From a virus: 43,969 bases of DNA. This document shows positions 31,802 to 42,400 of the stretch, one piece after another; the first letter of the stretch is position 1; every line of letters begins with the position of its first letter. The notes beneath the pieces were generated by a model, which saw only the letters and a program-made list of their open reading frames with translations, was not told the origin of the DNA and made no database searches. The translations under genes were made by a program, and so were the position numbers. The stretch covers positions 1 to 43,969 of IMG/VR virus record IMGVR_UViG_3300009506_000065. The stretch is one strand, 5' to 3'.

Positions 31802-34800
31802 AGAGAATATCCACCCATAATTGAGTTATATTGTCGTCAGGATCGGCATCGAATTGAAAATAGATACACCTGGCCGCATCTACCGTCGCATCGTCAAAAC
31901 CGGAATTGACAAAGAGTTTACCGTTTACTGTAGTGGAAGCATCTATCTGAGTCGGCGTCGTCCTGGTGATGAAATTATCGGTATGATGAAAGCTGAATTG
32001 TACCTCGGTTGTCGGATCGGCATCACAGGTCACCCGATAGGCTATGATGGTAATTGCCTTCTCGGTGGAGTCGGTAATGCACCATTCATGATCCAGAGTA
32101 TATTGACCGTCCGGATTTGCCATATTGAATCTGAAATGAAGGGTATCCCTTGCGGCTGTAACAACGGAATCGAGGGTTCCGCGGGTAATAAGGGCGCTAT
32201 CCGCGGTTACGCCCTGGGCGCCGTCTCCGAGATAAAGCGGCCGATTGACTTCAAAGAGATCGCCGGTGGCGCTGTATCGGATCTGGCCGTCAGTACCGGC
32301 ATCGACATTGAACCATATAAAGCAGGAAGTATCGGTCGCACCGCGGCCAAGTTCCAGAATTGAATCATTGGTCAAGGTGGGATCGGTCTCCGAGCTGGCC
32401 AGCTCCGACGATTTTAGATAATCCTGAGTCGTTTCACAAAAGACATAGACGGCATTGGAGCTGATCACGGCGTATGATGCCGAGGCAACCGCGGCCGCAG
32501 TATCCGATAGTTGCAAAAAATCGTCAACATCTGACAGGGCCGAATATAATCCAGCCTCATTGACAAGCAGAGGCTCATAGGTCGAGCCAGCTTCGCTGGT
32601 CGTCAGATAATCCTGAGTCGTCTGGCAGAAATCATATACCGCATTGCCGGTAACAACTTTTGTCTCCGCATCGGCCACGGCATCAGCGGTATCCGATAGT
32701 TGCAAAAAATCGTCAACATCTGACAGGGCCGAATATAATCCAGCCTCATTGACAAGCAAAGGCTCATAGGTCGAGCCAGCTTCGCTGGTCGTCAGATAGT
32801 CCTGGGTAGTCTGGCAGAAATCATAAACCGCGTTGCCGGTTACCACTTTAATCTCAGCGTCGGCCACGGCATCAGCAGTATCTACGATTATGGATGATGT
32901 GTCAATGCCGGCCGAATCCGATGCGCCCTTATATGTCAAACCGTAATCGGCTCTTAGCTTCCAGGCTTTATCCGATGATGATTTGAAAACGCCGCCGCCC
33001 AGGTCAATCATTGCCGAATCGATGGTGCCGGTTCCGCTGACCGAGGCCAGGTATAATGTGTCAGCCTTGCCGGCTACAACCTTAACTTTCAGGTAATATC
33101 CGTCACTCCATGTTCGGCCGGTATCGAAAACAAGGGTATCGCCGTTGGCCATCAGATATTTCAGGACGCCGCCAAGCAGACTGTCGGTTGTCGTCAATCC
33201 AACCGGACCGATACTCAGGCTCCCATCATTTTCCAATTTGGCTACCTGGACATCTTTAAGCCTGAAGGTCGAATCTTCGGCGAAAACAAACCGGGCGTCA
33301 CCGGCGCCAGCTTTAACGACAACCGAATCGTCCTGGGTGGCATCGGGCATGGCATGATAGGTGGTGGAGTCGTCAAATATGCCGGAACCGCCAGCCGGGG
33401 TATCCCAGGTTGGCACTCCGGATGCCCCGGTCGATTTCAGATAGGTACCGCTGGCGCCCAGGGCCAGCTCCTGAATTGCAGTTGTTGTGGCATTGCTGTA
33501 AAAGAGCCGCCAGGCGGTCGCATTCAAGAGAGTAATCGACGAATCCGTTATAGCGGCATTGCTGGCCGGTGTATCCCAGGAAAGACTTCCGGAGCCGTCA
33601 CTTTTGAGATATTCGCCAGAACCCCCGGCCGTTGTCGGAAGGGTCAGGGTATAAGAAGCCGAAAGGGCCTGAGCCCTGATATGAATCTTATCGGTGCCAT
33701 CGTCAGAATCTTCGAAAATATCGATATATCCGGCGCTGTCAGATCCGGCTTTGCTGTAAAGGCCGTTATTGCCGATAAATAGTTTCACCGATTCAGTCGC
33801 TGAGCCTCCACCCGAGATGGTATCGGCGACGATTTTTAAGGTGCTGGTAGAATTATCCGATTGATTAGCGGCCCAAATGCTGGTATGTCCGGAGCCATCT
33901 GAGGAAATACCGAGGGCAGAATCGGCGTTAGGCGCTATCCAGAATAAGCTGTCAGCAGCTCCGGCGCCGTCAACTTCTGTCCATTCACCAGTCCCAGCCG
34001 GTGTATCCCAGGTCGGCACTCCGGATGCCCCGGTCGATTTCAGGTAGGTGCCGCTGGCGCCCAGGGCCAGCTCCTGAATCGCCGTCGTCGTAGCATTGGT
34101 ATAAAAGAGCCGCCAGGCGGTGCCATTCAAAAGCGTTATCGATGAATCGGTGACCGCGGCATTATCGATATATCCAAAGGTGTTGGAGTAATAATGACCA
34201 GCCAGTTCGGCAACGTGGACCGTATCGACCGTGCCCGTTAATTCGATATTGCCATTGGTCAGATTAAGGCTCTGATTGATATCCAGCTTGGCCGTGCCCT
34301 GATTCCAATGTATGTAAACACCATAGGGAGTTGTCTGATAAAAGTATATATAACCGTTGCCGGTATTATTGTAATCCAGGAGAATCGTTCCATTGGTGAT
34401 GACATCGCCGGTAATGACTTGAGTTCCGGCCAGCTTATAATAGGTATTGACTATATTATTTCCCGATCCATCCAAACCGGCCTTGCCGGCCGAGTCAGCA
34501 GCCAGAACGTCGAGCGTGACGACGGCGCCGTTTATATCCCAATCAACATCCGGATTGGTTGTAAATACCGGATCGGTGACATCATAGGTCGCATCGCCGC
34601 TATCGACCGAGACATTATCGCCGCCCCCGGCGCCTGGCGGATCATCCCAAATTATAGACCCATCCGATTGTTTTGTCGGGACCTGGCCATCGCTGCCACC
34701 ATAGGCAGAAATAAAGGACCGGCCGCTATCCGGCAATATGGCAATGCTGTCGATCGGAAATGTAGATCCGGCCGAAACCAGCGGCAGAGAATCAATATCG

Positions 34801-36242
34801 GATCGATTCGCAAAAAAAGCGACCGGCATAGAGTAAGTGCCTGAACCGCTGTCAACCCGAAGCAAGGCCGTGTTTACATGATTTTCACCACCAGCCAGGA
34901 CATTATCATAAATCACGGCGTAGCATGAATCCCATCCGGAAGCCATATATATACCGTAATAGAGGGTATCAATCGTGGGATCGCCAAAAGTGTTGCCGGA
35001 AATCGTCACATTGCGGACATTCAGAAGATAAATTCCGTTATAACCGATGATTCTGTTGCCGGTGATTCGAATATGATCGGGCTTGGGATCGGAAGAAAGA
35101 TAAGCCCCCCAATTATGATGCCCGTAAATATCAGAATAAAGGAGCTGAACATCGTGATAACCGGTGCCGCTAAGACCGTTGGTGTGATTATATAAACCGC
35201 CATGGTAAAAGGTCACATGGCCGCATTTTTCGAGGTCCAATGCATTGCCGACATCGCCGTTTCGACCATAAGAATAGCAATCGGTAAAGCTGGTCGCCAT
35301 ATCATAATTCGGGCTCCCGGGAGCCTCCGGAGCTTCACCTATAACCTGAAAGCCAACGCTGTCAGCGAAAGAAATCACGTTTGAAAAACTGGCGCCCTGG
35401 CCGGAAAATATCGCTGTGTCGTAAGCTGCCGGATCGGCGAAGTAATAGCCAAAATCCCCGGCATGGTGGCAAACAGCCTTAAACGCATAATCGATGGTGA
35501 CATTTTGGACGGAGAAATTATAACAACCCGAGAAATCTAATCCCCGAGATCCTGACCGCGGCAGGCTGTCAATATGCCAATTTCTCAAAACGAAGTTGTG
35601 GGGGTGATAGGTGATGGAATCACCGCTGATGCCCCAAAGCGAAGTATCCGCAGCTCCCCAATGAAAAAGGGCCCCCATCCCGGCCGAATCGGATTGTAAA
35701 ATTTCGATATTGTCGAATATGAAATTATTGCTATTCCCGGTTACAAAGATAGAATTGCCGCCAGCGCGATCGGTATAGACCTTGACATTTTGAACGGTGA
35801 ATCCGGTGGCGCCGGCACCGGTTCCATAATTGCCGGCAAATATGGCGGTTCCATATTCGCCCGAGCCGGTGAAGGTTTCTGTTGTGCAGGCTCTGACGGT
35901 GAAATTCGAAACATGGCCGTAATCACCAAGGCAAAGCCCTCGCCCATCATCGGATAGCATAAAGATCAATTCACTTCCCGCGGCACCACTCAATAGCCGG
36001 TGGCCCTCGATCGTCAGAGAATCGGACAACAGATATTTTCCGGAATCGGCCTCAAAGGTGTATCCCGGGAAGCTATCGATAACTGCCCGGAAAAGATCGG
36101 TCACATCGGTAGAATCGCCAAGGATGCCGTGTTCTGACAGTTTTATCCGATTTCCATGCAGATCCGAATCAAATTTTGCCAGGCCGGCGATTAAAACCGT
36201 TCCCGATAATGCCAGGGCCAGTATAATCAGCCATTTTCGCAT
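31788..36242 (-). CDS. Tailspike with pectate-lyase fold, repeats and signal peptide (1484 aa)
   Basis: MRKWLIILALALSGTVLIA is a Sec signal. Residues about 25-100 (GNRIKLSEHGILGDSTDVTD, then FEADSGKYLLSDSLTIEGHR) match the start of Pectate_lyase_3/right-handed beta-helix tailspikes. Residues 100-480 are helix rungs (IRITGNRIIGYNGIYLLNVR, NVTISGNTF). From about 600 on there are fibre-like repeats: ITDSSITLLNATAWRLF through GASGVPTWDTPAG occurs twice, and a 63-residue unit (VVTGNAVYDFCQTTQDYLTT...) occurs in tandem. The C-terminal 120 residues look like a beta-sandwich (QFSFHHTDNFITRTTPTQ). It likely degrades or binds host surface sugars. The signal peptide is unusual for a tailspike. ATG 36242 has AAGGAG; GTG 36248 is less likely. 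Confidence 0.85.
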   Translation of the reverse strand: MRKWLIILALALSGTVLIAGLAKFDSDLHGNRIKLSEHGILGDSTDVTDLFRAVIDSFPGYTFEADSGKYLLSDSLTIEGHRLLSGAAGSELIFMLSDDGRGLCLGDYGHVSNFTVRACTTETFTGSGEYGTAIFAGNYGTGAGATGFTVQNVKVYTDRAGGNSIFVTGNSNNFIFDNIEILQSDSAGMGALFHWGAADTSLWGISGDSITYHPHNFVLRNWHIDSLPRSGSRGLDFSGCYNFSVQNVTIDYAFKAVCHHAGDFGYYFADPAAYDTAIFSGQGASFSNVISFADSVGFQVIGEAPEAPGSPNYDMATSFTDCYSYGRNGDVGNALDLEKCGHVTFYHGGLYNHTNGLSGTGYHDVQLLYSDIYGHHNWGAYLSSDPKPDHIRITGNRIIGYNGIYLLNVRNVTISGNTFGDPTIDTLYYGIYMASGWDSCYAVIYDNVLAGGENHVNTALLRVDSGSGTYSMPVAFFANRSDIDSLPLVSAGSTFPIDSIAILPDSGRSFISAYGGSDGQVPTKQSDGSIIWDDPPGAGGGDNVSVDSGDATYDVTDPVFTTNPDVDWDINGAVVTLDVLAADSAGKAGLDGSGNNIVNTYYKLAGTQVITGDVITNGTILLDYNNTGNGYIYFYQTTPYGVYIHWNQGTAKLDINQSLNLTNGNIELTGTVDTVHVAELAGHYYSNTFGYIDNAAVTDSSITLLNGTAWRLFYTNATTTAIQELALGASGTYLKSTGASGVPTWDTPAGTGEWTEVDGAGAADSLFWIAPNADSALGISSDGSGHTSIWAANQSDNSTSTLKIVADTISGGGSATESVKLFIGNNGLYSKAGSDSAGYIDIFEDSDDGTDKIHIRAQALSASYTLTLPTTAGGSGEYLKSDGSGSLSWDTPASNAAITDSSITLLNATAWRLFYSNATTTAIQELALGASGTYLKSTGASGVPTWDTPAGGSGIFDDSTTYHAMPDATQDDSVVVKAGAGDARFVFAEDSTFRLKDVQVAKLENDGSLSIGPVGLTTTDSLLGGVLKYLMANGDTLVFDTGRTWSDGYYLKVKVVAGKADTLYLASVSGTGTIDSAMIDLGGGVFKSSSDKAWKLRADYGLTYKGASDSAGIDTSSIIVDTADAVADAEIKVVTGNAVYDFCQTTQDYLTTSEAGSTYEPLLVNEAGLYSALSDVDDFLQLSDTADAVADAETKVVTGNAVYDFCQTTQDYLTTSEAGSTYEPLLVNEAGLYSALSDVDDFLQLSDTAAAVASASYAVISSNAVYVFCETTQDYLKSSELASSETDPTLTNDSILELGRGATDTSCFIWFNVDAGTDGQIRYSATGDLFEVNRPLYLGDGAQGVTADSALITRGTLDSVVTAARDTLHFRFNMANPDGQYTLDHEWCITDSTEKAITIIAYRVTCDADPTTEVQFSFHHTDNFITRTTPTQIDASTTVNGKLFVNSGFDDATVDAARCIYFQFDADPDDNITQLWVDILYVYD
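32500..32877. repeat. Two tandem 189-bp direct repeats in the tailspike gene
   Basis: Unit 1 (32500-32688) and unit 2 (32689-32877) are nearly identical with few third-base changes, and each encodes a 63-residue fibre segment. A degenerate third version lies at the protein's downstream end (before 32500). The high nucleotide identity implies recent duplication or recombination. Confidence 0.85.
33399..34168. repeat. Dispersed repeat pair in the tailspike gene
   Basis: About 33399-33582 and 33999-34168 encode almost the same 57-residue segment (from AAxTDSSITLLN to VPTWDTPAG) and are very similar in nucleotides. They are about 600 bases apart and in the same orientation, so recombination could delete the 600 bp between them and shorten the fibre. 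Confidence 0.75.
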
Positions 36243-36244
36243 GA

Positions 36245-36442
36245 TCACTCCTTATGGGAATGCCCGTTAATATGTTTATTCAGGCGATTGTCGATATTGG
36301 ATATCCATTGATTATGATTTTTTTGGGTTATATGAAAGCAATCCATCCTGCTGCGGAGCTTCCAATATGCACCAATCACGGTTGCAATAATTACGATGGT
36401 CTGAATCGTCAGAATGATAGCCTGGATTGGGTTTACACTCAT
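36245..36442 (-). CDS. Small membrane protein, holin-like (65 aa)
   Basis: One strong membrane helix (PIQAIILTIQTIVIIATVIG) is followed by a hydrophilic, basic, His-rich tail (RSRMDCFHITQKNHNQW, KHINGHSHKE). This resembles small single-helix phage membrane proteins and class III holin-like products. It sits between the giant gene and the tailspike. ATG 36442 has AGGAG and follows the giant gene's TGA by three bases. Confidence 0.65.
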   Translation of the reverse strand: MSVNPIQAIILTIQTIVIIATVIGAYWKLRSRMDCFHITQKNHNQWISNIDNRLNKHINGHSHKE

Positions 36443-36445
36443 GAT

Positions 36446-39400
36446 TCAATCTCCTGTGAATTCCCCTCGGGAAAATGCGTATTTTGGATATTTGATATTC
36501 CAATGCCGAATTAGATCCATGGCCCGGGCGTTATCTTTCGCCCGGTAAGCATTTTTGATTCTGGCCTTTAAGAGCCGCCGTTCATACATGATATTTTCGT
36601 GGCGTTGTTCCTTGGTGCGCTGCCGGTGGAAAAGGCGCCCGACCAGCGGATAATCGGCCGGTTGCTTCATCCTGCTGACTTCTTTGCCGGCCAGAATATC
36701 TTCCATCATGTTGGAAATGTCGCCCACCGACCCAGCCAGGTAGGCTTCATCAAACTGCTGTATCTTTAACGGTGAAAATTGAAGAACCTTGCCCAGCTCA
36801 ACAAAGGTCCGAGGCGTCCATTCATAGTATTGCTCGGTTTCAGGCTTCAGCTGCATATATTCGGGAACAACCGGACGATCGCGGAAAGCGTCATAGTTAT
36901 AGACAACCTCGGTCACTCCCTTAATCGTCAGCGGCATCCATTGATCCCATGAAAGACCGACCTGATCAGCGACCTCTCCCATGGCATCTTCCAGCTCAAC
37001 CGGATCATCGTGATACCAATAATTCATGATCGCTTCCGGAATGGATGAAAAGACCGTGCCGATCGTAAAGGGCCGCGGCAGACGAATAATCTTATCACCA
37101 ATTTTGAAATTCCAGAAACCATATTTAAGCCAGGGCGGCATTTCCTTATACCATTCTTCATCCCGGTTCTGACGCCAGAGCAAATATGTTGGGATCGTTA
37201 AATAGGCCATACCGCGGAAGGTTGTTCTGGCTGGATGCGTAATCCATACCCGGGCCAGCTTAATCGGGCTTTGGACCATGGCATTCCAGAAAGGAACAAT
37301 CTGATTGACGACTGAGCCGATCGTGCCCATGCGGCTAAAATTCAGGGTTACTTCCTGAGCCGCATTGCTGGCCCAAATGGCAGCATCGGCAGATTCCTCC
37401 CCATACTTCTTCTGAGCCGCTTTGAGAATTCGCTTGAATTCGGTCAGCCTGGGAGCTGCTTCCATGACGCCGACCAGCTCTTTGGCCACCTCGATCGGAT
37501 GCTTGACGACATTAAGAGCTTTGGCCAATGGTTCGGTTCCCATCACCCTGTCAAGGGCCCCGGCAAAGCCCTGGCGGTCCATGCCGATATAAGTTGAGAA
37601 ATCGACGGCCGATCGCCTGAATTTATCCATAACTTCACCGCCCTGGATCTTCGTCAGCAGACCCTCGACGGTGGCGGCACCAGGCACATTGCCGATGATA
37701 TTTCTGGCTTCTGACTGAACGCTGTAGGTAAAGGCGTCACGGAGAGGATTCGATATCCAGGCAAAGCCCGGTCTCAGGCCGGTAGTGACCAGGCGAAAGG
37801 CTCGGGTCGGTTTTCCAAATAGGAAATCCATGGCCGGTCCCAGGTGAAATTGATCCATACCCTTGATTGCAGCCCATACCTCCGGATCGAATTGCCAGAA
37901 TTCCGGTTTACCATTCCTGACGATGGCGCCGATCGGTTCCTTTCCGAAGTAACGACCGGCGTTGATCCAGACGCTCAAAAATTGATCTTTTGAGTTTTCC
38001 GACATCTCAAATCCCATTTCGGCCAGCTGGGATTCAATCTGCTCGAGGGAGAAATTTATATGGCGCATCGGTGGCGTGACTTTATCGGCGAATTTGCCGC
38101 CTCCCTTGGTGGTCTTAGCCAGATCAACGAAACGGCGCATCACCCGCATCTTATCTGCCAGGTTGATCATCTGTGCCGTTTGCTCAATCATCACCCACCA
38201 CGGATTTCTTCTGGCCCTGGACGATCCTTTAACCCGCGGCAAAGCATTCGGGAGATCCAGAAAAGCCTTGCCGCCTGTCGGTAACCGGCCCATTCTCCCG
38301 GCTTCCTCAAAAACGACCTTCAGCGGTATATATATCGGATTGGCCTGACGGATCGCAATCCTGGCGTCGGGATCGAGGCCGGCAGCTTCGCCAAGATAAT
38401 CCAGAACCCTATCCTGAAAACCGGTCACTTCCTCGGCTATTCGGCGAAATGTCGGATTTTTGCCGTAGAGTTTATAATCGCCCGATATCCTCTGATTCTC
38501 AATGTTGCTGATCAGGAAGTTTACCTCAGCTGGCATAAGATTAGTTTTCATACCGCGTTTCAGGTACGATTGAAGGGATCGCTCGGCAAACATGAATACT
38601 GTCAGCTTCTCGAGATCTGCTTTGTTGTTGATCGGCTCCAGGGCGTCTCTCAGCGAGGCTCCGGTTTTAATCTTGGCATAATTGTAGGTGCCGTTCATCA
38701 GCATTTCAATCGCTTTACCCGTTGCTTTTTTGGCATCAGCCCGGGCCATCATCGTCGGACTGCTGGACGGTGGAATTGAAACCGGATCGAGCTTGCTGCG
38801 CCATTTCAGACCGCGGATCTTCTTTTCTGCATATTCGAGACCATAGATTTCATCGGTCCAGAGCCTGATATTCCAGCGGACGAAGCTGCCGATTTTCTGA
38901 GCAAACGGCAGATCGGCCATTTTGCCTTTCCAGTCGAAAGTCTGAAGGGCGTGTTCATAGGCGCCTTGTTCCAGCATCCGTTTATTCATCGATTGCAGCG
39001 TCCTCAGATTCTTCATCAGCTCCGGACTGTTTTTGAGAAAATCAACGTCAAAGGAATTGAAGAATATCGGCGCGATCTCTTTGGCGTGTTCATCCCCGCC
39101 AGTCATCCATTCCCTGAAATACTCCGCAAAGCCTTCGCCTATTCGCTGTTTCTCCGGATAATCATAATCGAGCTGCATCAGCTCGGCATTATCTTTGTAA
39201 CGCTCTCGAATTTTAAGATCATGGTCAATCTTGTGGGCCAGTTCGTGCATCAATGTGCCAAGATCATCCGCATCCCTCAATCTGATAACCTGGGACGGCC
39301 GCTTAAAAATTCCTCCCCGGGTCCTGCCGGCAAATTTCTTATGCCTCACCGGTACGTCAAAGGTTTTCCTGACCCACTTGGTTATCTCATAGGTTGATAT

Positions 39401-42400
39401 ACCTTTCTCCTGGTCAAATTCGGGCGGTGGCTCAATTTTGAATTTTCCAGCCAGCTGGCTCTTGATCACGGCATCGGTTTGCTGCCTCATTTTGGAAGCC
39501 TCAGTTGCTTCCGGCGCCGTACCCAGGCTAAATGTCTTTATCAGATCCTGAACGCCTTTATCACCGGCAGCATAGAAGAAAGATCCGACCGGTTGCCAGT
39601 TGAGGCCATATTTGAGTCGCTTTTGACCGGCAACCTCGTGAACGACATCTTTCATCTTCGGACCGGTGACGACATACTTGCCTTCTCTCGATCCGGATCG
39701 GCCATGGTGTATTGTCCAGCCGTTGCCGAGATAGATTTTTTCGCCAGCGCGAAGCTCAGCGATAGCATTATCCGGAGTGATGGCGGTTCCAAAGCCGCCG
39801 ACCTTAAACATACTGGCCAGAGGTTTAACTTTTGTTTTTTGAATCTCAAGGCCGGGAATAGTTTCGGTGCCGGTATCGAATTCCACAAAGCGAAAGCGTA
39901 CTTCACCTGAACGCTTGTTCACCGGTAGGAAATCTCTCAGCTTTGGCATATTCTCGCTGATAATGCCGGTCAAGACGCCATACTGGCTCTGATCGACCGC
40001 TTTTACTTCGTAAAGATGAAGATCATCATTCAATATGGCATCGCGCAGCACTTCGCCAGTTTCATGGCGTTGCTTTCTCAACTCCGTCCAATCGGCGCCC
40101 TGGGCGATAGCTTCTTTATATGGCGCAATATCAATGCCTTCATTCTGCATCGATTTCAATTCGGCATCGACGGCATCCCGATATTGTTCGGTATAGACTT
40201 GCTCGTATAACTTTGACAGTCGGTCGGCATCCTCGTATGGAATTGTCTGGAAGCTGCGCCAGAACCGTTTCAGATCATTGGCGTCGATTTCCTCAAGCTC
40301 CATCCGGCCTTCGCCCTGATTATCCCGGAAAGATTTAAGGTGCGTCCACCAATCCTTGTCGTCTCTCGGAAGTCGGCGCCAGAAGGCACGAAGCGTGGAT
40401 CGGTGGACGCTCGATGAAAATTCGAAAGAGGCCATGGACTCGGTGCCGGTCGATTCAGCCTTGCCCTTGGAAGTGGCTCCGAGATTTTTCATCCTGGACG
40501 AAAGATCACCCAGGAAACGACGTTCACCTGGTAGGCCGAAGTGCATGATTGAGATTTTAGGGGCTGATTTCTGATCGGCGCGATCGACACGACCCAGGGC
40601 CTGCTTGAAGCTATCCGGACTGTATTCTGGATCGGTATCAATCCAGTAACGACGGCGACCGTTGGTATCCTGAATGCTGACGCCGCGCTTTCCTGCTTTC
40701 GAAGCGACCGCCACCGGTCTCTTGCCTTTGTTGAAATCGGCCATGTGCTGCATTCGGACCTTTGAACTCACCCGGCCGGTCAGATTGGCTACCTGGTCAA
40801 CACCGAAGCGATCGGTAATTTCCTTGATCGGGTCGGACCATCCCTCACCCCACAATTCCCGGGCATCATCATAAAGCTCGGCTTTGGCAACCTCAGCCTC
40901 GGGAACGACCCCGAGCCGGTTTTCCTGGCCGGTCCATTTATCGACTTCCCAGGCTACGGTATTGACTTGTTCGATGGCGTTTGTCAGGTGCCGCGGCAGA
41001 CCGGTCTTGCGGTCCATTTCGTATCCTTCAACTTCGGCATCGGTTATTTTGCTGTCACCGCGGATATTCAAGACTGAAATGATCGGTTGTTCGCCGGCCT
41101 TAATGGCCGCTTCGGCTTCATCGATGGCCCGTTGAAGGCGCAGGCGGTAATAGTGATATTTCATGAGTGCCTGGACAGGCCCCTCAATGCCAAAACGTGC
41201 CCTGAGCTTTCTCTTGTCGATTTTGGCGTATTTTCGATAGACGGTCCTGAGTTTGTTATAAAATTCTGACAATCGATTGATATGGGCCTTTTCTTCGGGC
41301 GTCAGAGTATTCTGTTTGGTTTCGAATTCAATTCCCTCGCGCCAGAGATCCGCAGACATCATATATCCCCGGGCGGTCATTTCTCGAACAATTTGCTCGG
41401 TCTCGCTGGGGCTGAAATGGGTGGCCAGGCTCGATTTCGACGGTGGCTTTCCTTTGGCCAGGCGTTCCCGTTCTTTCTCGATGTCGCTGAGGCTCCCCAG
41501 GGTGTTTTTCTGGATCTGACCGAGCCGCTGCCGTTCCTTGATATCATCCTGCTTCTGGCCCTTCAATTTGCCGAGGTAGGCTTCGAATTCCCCTGGCTTC
41601 CATAGCCCGAGGCCAAAGAGATACTCCATTTCCTCAATGTTTCGGCCAATGGTGGCCGACAGGTAGTGGAATTTGGCGCCGCGCTCCAGGAGCCGAAGAT
41701 GGAGATCTATCCAGTCTAATCCGCGCTGGGAACCATAGATGTTCCGGAAAGAATCAGACTCATCGCATATCAGGCAGTCAAAATCGATATCTTTCAGCTT
41801 ATTATGAAATCGGTGGTAATTATTGGCGTCGATGAAATATACCGCTTTATCGAAACGAGGAATATCCTGATCTTTGGCCTTCCTGGCGGCTGAGGCGTCC
41901 GGATATTCAAGACTGACATCGACCATCCGATAGGGAAATTCGCCGTCACCGGCTTTCCTGAACATATCGAGAAGGCCATCGCCGCGTTCAATCAGATTGA
42001 TTCGACTGGCAGTCATTACCAGGATTCGATTCGACCGGCCAGACGCCAATTCATCATAGGCGGTACCTACAACGATCCGGCTTTTGCCTACACCGACATC
42101 GTAACCGTGGCCGAAACCGTGACCGGCATTGACGTTGGCATCTATTCCTCTGGCGATAAAATCAAGTTGTTCATCGGAAATAAAGCCCGATTTATTCAGG
42201 CTGTGGACTTCATCAGTAACCTTGACCGCCTTTGAATCGGGGATTCCCAGGGCGGCTGAAGCTCGGGTTAATACTATTCGTCGGGGATGGGGCTTTCCAG
42301 CTCTCCGTTCAATTCGAGGCTTAAATTCAGCAAACACTCGGCTACGTACCTTGCCCTCGGTTCTAACGATTCGGGGAGCTTTTCTTTCTCCGGCAGCTCC

